Notes: generated by a model from the sequence alone, not told the origin. Positions 1 to 7,337 are shown, counted from the stretch's first letter. The stretch is DNA of 9,429 bases from Alphaproteobacteria bacterium (GCA_028869975.1 JAGWQR010000223.1:1-9429); one strand, 5' to 3'. Made by a program: numbers and translations.

Positions 1-1325
1 GGCCCGACGACGGCACCGATACCACCGGATTTTTCAACGCCGAATTCTTTGTGCCGCTAAAGCCCGCCAGCGAGTGGCCTGCCGGGATGACCAAGGAAAA
101 GCTGACCAAGTTGGTCAGCGATGACCTGTCGGCGCCCTTTCCCGGTGTGGAATTCAATTTCTCGCAATATATCGAGGACAATGTCGAGGAAGCGGCCTCG
201 GGCGTGAAGGGGCAGAACTCGGTCAAGCTGTATGGCAATGATCTGGAGACGCTCGAAAAGACCGCGTATCAGATCAAGGCGATCATGGCGAAGGTGCCCG
301 GCATTACCGATCTTTCGGTGCTTGATGCGCTCGGTCAGCCTACAGTCAACATCAAGATCAACCGCGACAAGGCGGCGCATTATGGCCTCGCGCCTGCTGA
401 TGTGAATGCGGTGGTACAGGCGGCGATCGGCGGGCAGGCGGCCGGCAACCTTTATGAATATGGTTCCGACCGCAATTTCCCCATCGTCGTGCGGCTTGAC
501 CCGAAGTTTCGCGGGAGTATCGATGCGATCAAAGCGATTCCGGTGGCAGTGGCGAATGCGGCTGGCGGGATGACGCAGATTCCGCTCAGCACAGTCGCCG
601 ATGTGCGGCTCGCTTCGGGTTATTCGTTCATCTATCGCGAGAATCAGACGCGCTATATCCCGATTGCATTCGCTGTGCGCGGACGCGATCTGGGCAGCGC
701 GGTGCTGGAAGCGCAGAACAAGATCGACAAACAGGTGGTGCTGCCAGCAGGCGCGCGGCTTGAATGGGTGGGCGAGTTCGGCGAATTGCAATCGGCGCTG
801 GCCCGGCTTGAGATTGTGGTGCCGATCAGCTTCATGGCAATTTTCATGCTGCTCTACATCAATTTCGGGTCGATCCGTGATTCATTGCTCGCCGCCAGCG
901 TGATGCCGATGGCGCTGGTGGGCGGCATTTTCGCACTCTATATCACCGGGACGCCGTTCAGCGTGTCGGCGGCGATCGGCTTTGTCGGACTTTTCGGCAT
1001 TTCGGTGATGGGTGGTATATTGGTGCTGTCCTATTTTAACCAGCTCATCCGGGCCGGTTTTGCGCGCGAGGATGCGGTGCTCCATGCCGCGCGCACGCAG
1101 TTCCGTCCGGTGATGATGACCTGCATCGCGGCGTGTGTGGGGCTGTTGCCGGCCGCAGTAGCCACCGGTATCGGTTCTCAAGTGCAAAAGCCACTCGCGC
1201 TGGTGGTGGTGGGGGGCATTCTTGTGGCACCGCTGCTGATCCTGATTGTGCTGCCCGTCATGATCGATATTTTCTCCACACGCGGGCGTGAAACACTGGG
1301 CGAATCCGAGGAAGCAACGGCATGA
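1..1325 (+). CDS. Heavy-metal-type RND efflux pump inner-membrane subunit (CzcA/CusA-like), 5' partial
   Basis: This is the C-terminal 440 residues of a protein that is normally about 1,020-1,070 residues long. The frame is open to the left edge, with the first whole codon at base 3, so the GTG at 51 is an internal Val and not a start. The fragment begins in the second periplasmic porter loop at a conserved stretch ending in LKPASEWP. It then carries the last five membrane helices (TM8-12), starting near fragment residue 271. The GIGSQVQKPLA stretch before the final helix is typical of CzcA/CusA-type pumps. These proton-driven pumps export metal cations through a periplasmic adaptor and an outer-membrane channel. 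The TM4 motif that would indicate metal specificity lies outside the window, so the substrate is unknown. The stop overlaps the start of the outer-membrane channel gene (ATGA), which implies one operon and coupled translation. Confidence 0.9.
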   Translation, partial: PDDGTDTTGFFNAEFFVPLKPASEWPAGMTKEKLTKLVSDDLSAPFPGVEFNFSQYIEDNVEEAASGVKGQNSVKLYGNDLETLEKTAYQIKAIMAKVPGITDLSVLDALGQPTVNIKINRDKAAHYGLAPADVNAVVQAAIGGQAAGNLYEYGSDRNFPIVVRLDPKFRGSIDAIKAIPVAVANAAGGMTQIPLSTVADVRLASGYSFIYRENQTRYIPIAFAVRGRDLGSAVLEAQNKIDKQVVLPAGARLEWVGEFGELQSALARLEIVVPISFMAIFMLLYINFGSIRDSLLAASVMPMALVGGIFALYITGTPFSVSAAIGFVGLFGISVMGGILVLSYFNQLIRAGFAREDAVLHAARTQFRPVMMTCIAACVGLLPAAVATGIGSQVQKPLALVVVGGILVAPLLILIVLPVMIDIFSTRGRETLGESEEATA

Positions 1326-2794
1326 GCCGCGCGCGCACGGTAATGGTCTGTCTTGGGCCTTTCGCACTGGCTGCGTGCGCGGTCGGGCCGGATTTCAAGA
1401 CGCCGTCCGCGCCGCCGCAAACCCGCTATACACCGCACCCGATCACCGCCACCGCCGCGCCCGCCAGCGCCGTGGGTGGCGGCGCGCAGACGCTCGTGCC
1501 CGGCGCTGACCTCGACGCCCAATGGTGGACGCTGTTCCATTCGCACGAACTCAATGCGTTGATCGAGGAGGCACTAAAAGCGAACACCGATCTTGCCGCT
1601 GCGCGCGCAGCGCTCAAACAGGCGCAGGAGACTTACAAGGCGCAGCGCGGCGTGCTGTTTCCGCAGGTGGATGCAAGCGCGAGCACCAGCCGCGCCAAGG
1701 GTACGCAATATCTGGCACCAGCACTTGCCGACAATAGTTTCGACTATAATCTTCAGACCGCGCAGGTGAATGTGGGCTATACGCTCGATTTGTTCGGCGG
1801 CAACCGGCGTGCGATTGAAGCGGCAAAAGCGCAGTTCGCGCAGCAGCGCTTCCTTACCGAGGCGACACGGATTACGCTGGCCGCAAATGTCGCTGCGGCG
1901 GCGTTTCAAGAGGCGAGCCTGCGCGCGCAGGTGGCGGCGCAGGGCCGCATCATCAAGCTGGAGGAAGATACACTCGGCATCATGCACCGCCAACAGGCGC
2001 AGGGCCAGATTGCTGGCGCGGATGTGCTTGCCCAAGATGCGGCGCTCGCGCAGGCCCGCGCCGCGCTGCCACCTCTACAAAAAGCGCTCACCGTGCAGCA
2101 GGATCTGCTCGCCTACCTCACCGGCCATGCGCCCGGTGATGGCGACATTCGGGGTGTTAATCTGGCGACACTGACACTGCCCGGCCAGCTTCCCATAAGT
2201 CTGCCCTCGGTACTGGTGCGCCAGCGGCCCGATGTTCGCGCGGCCGAAGAAAATCTCCACAGTGCGAGCGCGCAACTGGGGGTGGCAACGGCGGCGCGCC
2301 TGCCCAACATTATGCTGAGCGCCAGCGCGGGTGGCACGGGAAGCAGCTGGCGCAATTTGCTCTCGCCGGCAAATTCACTCTGGTCGCTCGGGGCGGGCGT
2401 GACCGCGCCGCTCTTTGATGGTGGCAGCCTGCTCCACAAACAGCGCGCAGCAAGGGCAGCGCTTGAGCAGGCGGGCGCGCAATATCGCTCCGCTGTACTC
2501 ACCGCGTTCCAGAATGTGGCGGATACGCTCCATGCGCTGCAACTTGATGCCGATGCGCTCGGGGCGGCACAGGCAGCGCAAACTACCGCCGACAGGAGTT
2601 TTCAGGTCGTCCAGTATCAATATAAGCAGGGCGCGGTGCCGTTCGTCAATGTGCTTGCCGCCGAGCAGGCACTGCGCCAGGCCGATCAGGCGCTAGTGCA
2701 GGCGCAGGTCGCGCGCTTTGCCGATACGGCAGCGCTCTATCAGGCGCTGGGCGGCGGCTGGTGGAACGCGCCCGAGGCTGCGCAAGCCAAGTAG
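1322..2794 (+). CDS. Outer-membrane efflux lipoprotein, NodT/CusC family
   Basis: This 490-residue protein is the outer-membrane channel of a tripartite efflux system. It starts with a lipoprotein signal: a hydrophobic stretch, then lipobox LAAC, with Cys19 the expected lipidated residue and the family signature AVGPDFKTP after it. Two outer-membrane efflux repeats follow, at about residues 65-270 and 280-485. Landmarks are QWWTLF near residue 68, YTLDLFGG, VRQRPDVRAAE at the start of the second repeat, APLFDGG, and a C-terminal YKQGAVPFVNVLAAEQ. The length is normal for the family, and the long Ala/Gln-rich stretches fit the periplasmic helical barrel. The ATG overlaps the stop of the RND gene, and a GAGGAA element about 8 bases upstream can serve as ribosome binding site. 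The position directly behind a metal-type RND pump suggests it is that pump's dedicated exit duct. Gene naming (cusC, czcC, nodT) is left open. Confidence 0.93.
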   Translation: MSRARTVMVCLGPFALAACAVGPDFKTPSAPPQTRYTPHPITATAAPASAVGGGAQTLVPGADLDAQWWTLFHSHELNALIEEALKANTDLAAARAALKQAQETYKAQRGVLFPQVDASASTSRAKGTQYLAPALADNSFDYNLQTAQVNVGYTLDLFGGNRRAIEAAKAQFAQQRFLTEATRITLAANVAAAAFQEASLRAQVAAQGRIIKLEEDTLGIMHRQQAQGQIAGADVLAQDAALAQARAALPPLQKALTVQQDLLAYLTGHAPGDGDIRGVNLATLTLPGQLPISLPSVLVRQRPDVRAAEENLHSASAQLGVATAARLPNIMLSASAGGTGSSWRNLLSPANSLWSLGAGVTAPLFDGGSLLHKQRAARAALEQAGAQYRSAVLTAFQNVADTLHALQLDADALGAAQAAQTTADRSFQVVQYQYKQGAVPFVNVLAAEQALRQADQALVQAQVARFADTAALYQALGGGWWNAPEAAQAK

Positions 2795-2825
2795 CTTTTT
2801 GTGGTGGCTGCGCTAGACTGCGTTG

Positions 2826-5465
2826 ATGGACAAGATTGAGCAGGCAATCTTCAGGGCGCAAGCGCATTCGCCCTATCTGCGCGCGCTGATCGCCCAGTTT
2901 CCAGATATTGTCGAAATGGTGCGTGCGGGCGCTGCGCCGGGCGGGCTTGATGCCAAACTGCCCGTGCCCAAACGCTTGCGCATGGCAAAGCGGCGGCTCG
3001 CGCTGCATGTCGGCCTTGCCGATCTGGCGGGGATCATGTCGCTTGAAGTGGTCATGCGGCAGCTTTCCGATTTCGCCGATGCGGCGCTGGATGTTGCTCT
3101 GGAGGCGGCGTTTGCAGCGGTGGTGCCGGGTCAACCTCCACAAGGCTTTGCCATATTGGCGCTCGGCAAACAGGGCAGCCATGAGCTCAATTACAGCTCC
3201 GACATCGACCCGATTTTCATCTTCGACCCGGAAACCCTCCCGCGCCGGAGCAAGGACGAGCCGATCGAAACCGCAATCCGCATTGCCCGCCACCTGCTCG
3301 ACACCATGCAGACGCGCGACGCCGATGGCTATGTGTTGCGCGTCGATATGCGGCTACGCCCCTATCCGGAGGCGACCGCGCTCGCCGTGCCGCTTGAGGC
3401 GGCGATTCGCTATTATGAATCGGCGGCGGAACCGTGGGAGCGCGCGGCGTTCATCCGGGCGCGGGCGTGCGCGGGCGATGTGGCGCTGGGGCAGAATTTC
3501 TTGCAGGTGATCCAGCCGTTCATCTGGCGACGTGCGCTTGATTTCGGCGTGCGCACCGAGATTGACGCGATTGTCAGCCGGATTCGCGATCATGCCGAAG
3601 ACCGGCAGGCGTTCGGGCCCGGATTTGATCTCAAACGCGGCCATGGCGGGATTCGCGAGGTTGAGTTTTATGCCCAAATCCACCAGCTCATTCATGGTGG
3701 GCGCGATCCGGCACTGCGTGTAGGGGCGACACTGGATGCGCTGGCGGTGCTTGAGCGCGCGGGGCGGATTGCGCCGGATGAAGCAGCGCGGCTGGCCGCC
3801 GCCTACCGTATTTATCGCAGCATCGAACATCGGCTGCAAATGGTGAATGACCAGCAGACGCATCGCCTGCCGCTGGATGAAGCTGCACTGGAGAATGTCG
3901 CACACCTGCACGGGCTCAAGTCCGGCGCGGCGCTGCTGGAGTTGCTTGCGCCGCACGTTGACGCGGTGGGCGCGATTTTTGATACGATGACACCGCGCAC
4001 CCCAGGGGCCTTCCCACGTGATGGTGCGCATATCGAGCAGGCGCTGAAAGCGCTTGGTTTCAAGCAGCGCGGCGATGTCGCCCGGCGTATTTCGGGCTGG
4101 CGCAGCGGCAAATACCGCACGGTGCGTTCGGCGGCGGCGCGCGCGGGGCTGGAAGCGGTGCTGCCCGCGCTGCTCAAGGCGTTTGCGGCGTGCGCTGCAC
4201 CACTGACCGCAATCAACCGCTTCGATCAGATGCTCGAAGGCCTGCCGAGCGCGGTCAACCTGTTCGCGCTGCTCAACGCGCAGCCGCCGCTGCTTGACAT
4301 GCTGGTGCGGATCCTCAGCCTGGCGCCCGCATTGTCTGAAGAGCTTGCGCGTCGCGCGAATCTGCTCGACGGGCTGATCGATGCGAGTGCACTCGCGCCA
4401 TTGCCCGATGTGGCGGCACTTGTTGCGGCGCTGGCCCATCCGGATGTGCAGGCTGATCTTGAGATGGTGCTCGAGCGCGTGCGCCTGCTGGTGGGCGAGA
4501 AACGCTTTGCGCTGGGAGTGCAGATCATCCTCGGGATCAGCGATCCGCTAGAAGTGGCGCGCGGCTATGCAAGGCTGGCCGAGGCAGCGGTGCACGTGAT
4601 TACGGCTTGCGTGGTGCGCGGTTACGAGCAGGTGCATGGCCGGGTAGCAGGCAGTGAACTGCTCATTCTCGCGCTCGGGCGGCTGGGTGGTGGCGAACTA
4701 ACCCACAAGTCCGACCTTGACCTCGTATTCATCTTCACCGGTGATTATCGCGGCACATCTGATGGCCGCCAGCCACTCGGGGCAATGCACTATTTCAACC
4801 GGCTGACCCAGCGGGTGATTGCGGCGCTGTCGGTGGCAACAGCATCCGGGCGGCTCTATGAGGTTGATACGCGGCTGCGCCCGTCCGGGCCGGATGGCGA
4901 GTTGTGTGTGTCGCTCGCTGGGTTCAGCGACTATCATCTTGGCGAGGCCTGGACGTGGGAGACGATGGCGCTGACCCGTGCGCGCGCGATTTATGGCACC
5001 CAGGCGGCGCGCGCGCAGGCCGATGCCGCGCTCGATGCCGTCTTTGCCCAGCCGCGTGATCCGGAGAAAATACAGGCTGATGCCACAGAAATGCGCGCCA
5101 TGATTACCGAGAACAAGGCGGCGTCCGGCCCGCTCGATGTTAAGCTCCATGCCGGCGGCCTGGTGGACATCGAATTTCTGGTGGCGACGCGGCTGCTCAT
5201 ACAGGGCGGGCGGCGCGAGCCTGATCTGCACCGCTCCATCTCGCTGGCGGGCCTCGGCGAGGAGCTAGGAGCGGCCTGCACGCTGATGACGCGGCTGCTG
5301 ATCGTGCTGCGCCTGCTGGAGAGCGATACAACTCTGTCACGTGCAGCACGTTGCGTTGTTCTCAACGCCAGCGGCGCCAATAGCTGGCCAGCGCTGCTCA
5401 AGCGGCTTGAAGCGGCATATCAGCGTGTGCGCGCCGATCCGGGGGCCAGCCTCACCAGCGGATGA
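2826..5465 (+). CDS. glnE: Bifunctional glutamine synthetase adenylyltransferase / adenylyl-removing enzyme
   Basis: GlnE adds AMP to, or removes it from, a tyrosine of glutamine synthetase, under PII and glutamine control, and so sets nitrogen assimilation. At 879 residues it is somewhat shorter than the E. coli protein (946). Both nucleotidyltransferase heads are present. The N-terminal adenylyl-removing head has LNYSSDIDPIFIF with metal-ligand aspartates D126 and D128, then RGHGGIREVEF. The C-terminal adenylyltransferase head has LTHKSDLDLVFIF with D630 and D632, then GGLVDIEFLV. The helical linker between them is intact, including the conserved W-R-x-G-K/R-Y-R element. An in-frame TAG at 2814-2816 leaves only TTG 2823 or ATG 2826 as starts; ATG is chosen. 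No good ribosome binding site is visible. It lies about 30 bases after the efflux channel gene without a visible terminator, so read-through from that operon is possible. Its 3' end overlaps the convergent anti-sigma gene by 14 bases. Confidence 0.96.
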   Translation: MDKIEQAIFRAQAHSPYLRALIAQFPDIVEMVRAGAAPGGLDAKLPVPKRLRMAKRRLALHVGLADLAGIMSLEVVMRQLSDFADAALDVALEAAFAAVVPGQPPQGFAILALGKQGSHELNYSSDIDPIFIFDPETLPRRSKDEPIETAIRIARHLLDTMQTRDADGYVLRVDMRLRPYPEATALAVPLEAAIRYYESAAEPWERAAFIRARACAGDVALGQNFLQVIQPFIWRRALDFGVRTEIDAIVSRIRDHAEDRQAFGPGFDLKRGHGGIREVEFYAQIHQLIHGGRDPALRVGATLDALAVLERAGRIAPDEAARLAAAYRIYRSIEHRLQMVNDQQTHRLPLDEAALENVAHLHGLKSGAALLELLAPHVDAVGAIFDTMTPRTPGAFPRDGAHIEQALKALGFKQRGDVARRISGWRSGKYRTVRSAAARAGLEAVLPALLKAFAACAAPLTAINRFDQMLEGLPSAVNLFALLNAQPPLLDMLVRILSLAPALSEELARRANLLDGLIDASALAPLPDVAALVAALAHPDVQADLEMVLERVRLLVGEKRFALGVQIILGISDPLEVARGYARLAEAAVHVITACVVRGYEQVHGRVAGSELLILALGRLGGGELTHKSDLDLVFIFTGDYRGTSDGRQPLGAMHYFNRLTQRVIAALSVATASGRLYEVDTRLRPSGPDGELCVSLAGFSDYHLGEAWTWETMALTRARAIYGTQAARAQADAALDAVFAQPRDPEKIQADATEMRAMITENKAASGPLDVKLHAGGLVDIEFLVATRLLIQGGRREPDLHRSISLAGLGEELGAACTLMTRLLIVLRLLESDTTLSRAARCVVLNASGANSWPALLKRLEAAYQRVRADPGASLTSG

Positions 5466-6108
5466 TTCTGGGCACGATTAACCGCCCAGTCACCGCGCAG
5501 ACGCCTACCGCAAGCGAGTAGATCAGGCCGATATAGTAAATGCTGTTCGAGGGACAGTTCAGGCTATAGGCAAAGGTGCCAAAGCTCCCGGACGCCAGCC
5601 CGACCAGCCAGCCGGCACGGACGGAGTTGACCGGCGCACCGCGTCTCAGCCACAGCGTCAGCCCCGCACCGATCAACAACGCCCCGGTTACGCTGATCCC
5701 GAAGCAATGCGCATAATAGCCGAAATCCATATCACCGTGCTTGAACGGGGTTGCCGTCAGGAGATGATAGCAGAACAGCATAGCCGCAACGAGTGGCATG
5801 ACAAGTGCCGCCGCCAGCGCCCACATCCAGCCATTCTGGCCGGCGCCATGGGTGGGGCGCGCCGCGCGGGCGGCCGCAATGCTGGTGGCCAGACCAAGCA
5901 GAACAAGCAGACTGCCCCTGATAACGACAATCGGGTTCGGCGTTCCGGCCATAAGATCAGCGCGCCCGCCGAAAATTACCAATGTGCACAGCGCCACCAG
6001 CAACGCGGTGATCAAAACGAGCGCAACGCCAGAAAATGGCCGGATCGGCGTGACCGGGCGCAAGTCAGCGCTGAGCTGCTCGATAAGATTCTGTGTGTTC
6101 ATGTTCAT
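5452..6108 (-). CDS. NrsF-type (DUF1109) membrane anti-sigma factor
   Basis: This 218-residue protein has a short polar N-terminus and about six hydrophobic helices (near residues 27-47, 60-80, 95-116, 136-154, 165-183 and 190-211). That is the layout of the DUF1109/NrsF family. Members sit in the inner membrane and hold an ECF sigma factor inactive until a signal arrives; Caulobacter NrsF controls SigF in the heavy-metal response. Two cysteines, C135 at the start of helix 4 and C185 after helix 5, are the likely counterparts of the cysteine pair reported as important for signalling in Caulobacter. Three further cysteines (C41, C113, C204) lie within helices. The ATG at 6106-6108 overlaps the sigma gene stop as ATGA, so sigma and anti-sigma are probably made in step; a second ATG two codons later is also possible. 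The stop lies 14 bases inside the 3' end of the opposing glnE. The family call rests on topology and operon position. Confidence 0.82.
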   Translation of the reverse strand: MNMNTQNLIEQLSADLRPVTPIRPFSGVALVLITALLVALCTLVIFGGRADLMAGTPNPIVVIRGSLLVLLGLATSIAAARAARPTHGAGQNGWMWALAAALVMPLVAAMLFCYHLLTATPFKHGDMDFGYYAHCFGISVTGALLIGAGLTLWLRRGAPVNSVRAGWLVGLASGSFGTFAYSLNCPSNSIYYIGLIYSLAVGVCAVTGRLIVPRIIRW

Positions 6109-6629
6109 TCGCTTTCTACCAGCGCGGCCATACGCTTGATTCCGCGATGGATATTGACCTTGACCAGAGCTTCGGTCTGACCTGATTTTTCAGCAGCCTC
6201 GCGGATCGTCAGGCCCTCCAGCTTGACCATGCGGATTACGCTTGCCTGCGTTGGCTTCAGCGCATCAAGCAGGCGCATAACCCCGAGTTGGGCGCTGACG
6301 ACATCTTCATCGGAGTCGATGCCGGTGTCATCGTGCAGTTCGGTCTCGTTGGCGCGCGCGGTTTTGCGCAGCGCGTCGATCCAGCGATAGCGCGCGATCA
6401 CGGCGAGCCACGGTAAAAAAGGCCGTGTCGGATCATAGCTCGACCGTTTTGAATGTAGTGAAATCATGGTTTCCTGCACCAGGTCATCGGCTTGCGCGCC
6501 GGTCATCCGTCGATCGAAGAAGCGTTTCAGCCAGTATTGGCACCCGGTTAACAGGGCCGTATAGGCCTGCGCGTCCCCATCAAGCGACCGCAGCATCAAC
6601 GCATGAAGATCGTCTTCGGTGACCCGCAT
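6105..6629 (-). CDS. ECF sigma factor, SigF/ECF16-like
   Basis: This 174-residue RNA polymerase sigma factor has only regions 2 and 4, as in ECF sigmas. Region 2 carries DDLVQETMISLHSKR, then the SYDPTRPFLPWLAVIARYR stretch. That region closely resembles SigF-type sigmas that pair with DUF1109 anti-sigmas. Region 4 carries LKPTQASVIRMVKLEGLTI and the helix-turn-helix ending KVNIHRGIKRM. The frame extends to a GTG at 6654-6656 (183 residues), but ATG 6629 is preferred. It has AGGG five bases upstream, the conserved sequence starts there, and the GTG has no ribosome binding site and would lie only about 18 bases from the predicted transcript start. It is co-operonic with the anti-sigma gene through an ATGA overlap. 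An ECF-type promoter candidate at 6681-6708 suggests autoregulation. The ECF call is firm; the SigF subgroup is likely but not proven. Confidence 0.92.
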   Translation of the reverse strand: MRVTEDDLHALMLRSLDGDAQAYTALLTGCQYWLKRFFDRRMTGAQADDLVQETMISLHSKRSSYDPTRPFLPWLAVIARYRWIDALRKTARANETELHDDTGIDSDEDVVSAQLGVMRLLDALKPTQASVIRMVKLEGLTIREAAEKSGQTEALVKVNIHRGIKRMAALVESE

Positions 6630-6680
6630 ACACACCCTGTCATTTCGTCCCGCCACCCGTATGGCGTGCGGGTAATGGCT

Positions 6681-6708
6681 GTACGTTTGTTAAAGGCGAA
6701 TGGTTTCA
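6681..6708 (-). promoter_or_regulatory. Candidate ECF-type promoter of the sigma/anti-sigma operon
   Basis: Read on the - strand, TGAAACC (6702-6708) is followed by 16 bases and CGTAC (6681-6685). The element differs by one base in each box from the GTAACC-N16-CGAA type known, from memory, for Caulobacter SigF, and the spacer is the same. It would start transcription near 6672-6675, leaving a leader of about 45 bases before the preferred ATG. It has the AAC/CGT core of ECF promoters, which fits autoregulation. The element was found by eye, so chance occurrence is not excluded. Confidence 0.5.
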
Positions 6709-6762
6709 GCGGGAATGTGAAATTTGTTGCGGGTATGGCGAAAATGAAATCGCGGGGCCGAC

Positions 6763-7005
6763 CTAGGGGCTGACCGCCATGTTGCTGCTTCCCGCCGCAG
6801 CCGCTGCCGCAATCATCGAGGCCAGAAATATGCCGCCGATCAGCAGTGCGGCGGAGCGCCCGCCGCCATGGCCGGCATGATGCGCCGATGCAGCGGCATT
6901 TTTTAGGGTAAGATGATGGGCCATTGAGGCAGGATGCGCCGCTACCGGGGACACGGCCCCTGCAACAAGCGTCAGAATTGCCAATACCGCCTTGGGTTGC
7001 TGCAT
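6763..7005 (-). CDS. Small secreted/membrane protein with H-A-G-H motif (80 aa), function unknown
   Basis: I do not recognise this family. The 80-residue product has a signal peptide (Lys5, hydrophobic core 6-18, then VSPVAA with likely cleavage after Ala23). A His-containing mature segment follows (H24, H30, H31, H42, H43, H46, including HHAGH at 42-46). Then comes one hydrophobic helix at about 51-71 that ends in six alanines, and a short tail ending in Ser-Pro. The start is set by an excellent ribosome binding site, AGGAGG at 7011-7016, five bases before the ATG. A longer frame to 7038 would begin inside the upstream terminator and is rejected. It looks like a paralogue of the next small gene upstream: the same VSP at positions 18-20, Pro25, His30, Lys35, the H-[AS]-G-H motif, helix and Ser-Pro end. 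No private promoter is evident. Clustered histidines could bind metal, but that is inference. Confidence 0.75.
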   Translation of the reverse strand: MQQPKAVLAILTLVAGAVSPVAAHPASMAHHLTLKNAAASAHHAGHGGGRSAALLIGGIFLASMIAAAAAAGSSNMAVSP

Positions 7006-7010
7006 CAGTC

Positions 7011-7016
7011 CCTCCT
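7011..7016 (-). promoter_or_regulatory. Strong ribosome binding site of the 80-aa small protein
   Basis: AGGAGG on the - strand lies five bases before ATG 7005 and fixes that start. It begins only three bases after the run of T residues of the upstream terminator, so terminator read-through would place this site directly after the hairpin. Confidence 0.85.
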
Positions 7017-7019
7017 CAC

Positions 7020-7048
7020 AAAAAAGAAGGGGCGACATTCGCCGCCCC
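7020..7048 (-). terminator. Intrinsic terminator (or attenuator) between the two small-protein genes
   Basis: On the - strand an eight-pair stem (GGGGCGGC at 7041-7048 with GTCGCCCC at 7029-7036, one G-U pair) closes a GAAT loop at 7037-7040. It is followed at once by TTCTTTTTT (7028-7020). This is a textbook Rho-independent terminator, 28 bases after the stop of the 76-aa gene. Because the 80-aa gene follows directly on the same strand, partial read-through would set the ratio of the two products. Confidence 0.85.
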
Positions 7049-7076
7049 GACTCGAAAAACCGGAATAAAGTGCCGA

Positions 7077-7307
7077 CTAGGGGCTGTGCGAAGAGTTCGA
7101 CGCCAGCGCGGCACCGAGACCGCCACCAACAGCAAGGCCAGCCAAACCGGCGAGGACTGCCGTCTGTCCTGCATGGCCAGAATGCTTGCGGGCAGCCAGA
7201 ACCTTCTTCACGGCAACATGCTTGGCCTTGACCGGGCCGGCAACCGCAGGAGAAACCGAGGCAAACGCCAAAAGCGCGGCTACGGCCACTGAATTACGCA
7301 TAGACAT
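7077..7307 (-). CDS. Small secreted/membrane protein with H-S-G-H motif (76 aa), function unknown
   Basis: I do not recognise this family. The 76-residue product has a signal peptide (Arg4, hydrophobic core 7-17, VSPAVA with likely cleavage after Ala23). A Lys- and His-rich basic segment follows (residues 27-45, with K27, K29, K34, K35, R40, K41 and H30, H42, H45). Then comes a Gly/Ala-rich hydrophobic helix at about 49-69, spaced like a glycine zipper, and a tail SNSSHSP. The start ATG 7307 has AAAGGGA six bases upstream; a second ATG two codons later is also possible. The frame stays open to 7373, but that extension has no ribosome binding site and would precede the signal peptide. Its layout matches the 80-aa gene downstream, so the two appear to be tandem paralogues. 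A candidate ECF promoter at 7338-7365 lies about 24 bases before the start, and a strong terminator follows the stop. Confidence 0.78.
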   Translation of the reverse strand: MSMRNSVAVAALLAFASVSPAVAGPVKAKHVAVKKVLAARKHSGHAGQTAVLAGLAGLAVGGGLGAALASNSSHSP

Positions 7308-7313
7308 ATAGAA

Positions 7314-7320
7314 TCCCTTT
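7314..7320 (-). promoter_or_regulatory. Ribosome binding site of the 76-aa small protein
   Basis: AAAGGGA on the - strand, six bases before ATG 7307. It decides between that start and the longer open frame that reaches 7373, and it falls inside the short leader expected from the upstream promoter candidate. Confidence 0.65.
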
Positions 7321-7337
7321 AGGTTAATTTCAAAGCG

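Noticed and set aside
57..791. A 244-codon open frame on the - strand opposite the RND gene
   Set aside because: It is antisense to well-conserved pump sequence, is Arg/His-rich, and shows no domain.
3354..4439. A 361-codon open frame on the - strand inside glnE
   Set aside because: It lies antisense to a clearly conserved enzyme. Its product is rich in Arg, His and Gln with no recognisable domain, as expected for a GC-rich shadow frame.
6755..6778. Near-identical eight-base direct repeats (GGCCGACC and GGCTGACC on the + strand) at the end of the 80-aa gene, considered as a binding site or terminator
   Set aside because: The repeats are direct, so they form no stem, there is no T run, and one copy is within coding sequence.
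7006..7038. Longer N-terminus for the 80-aa small protein, starting at 7038
   Set aside because: That start lies in the terminator hairpin and would translate its T run. The AGGAGG site and signal peptide clearly place the start at 7005.
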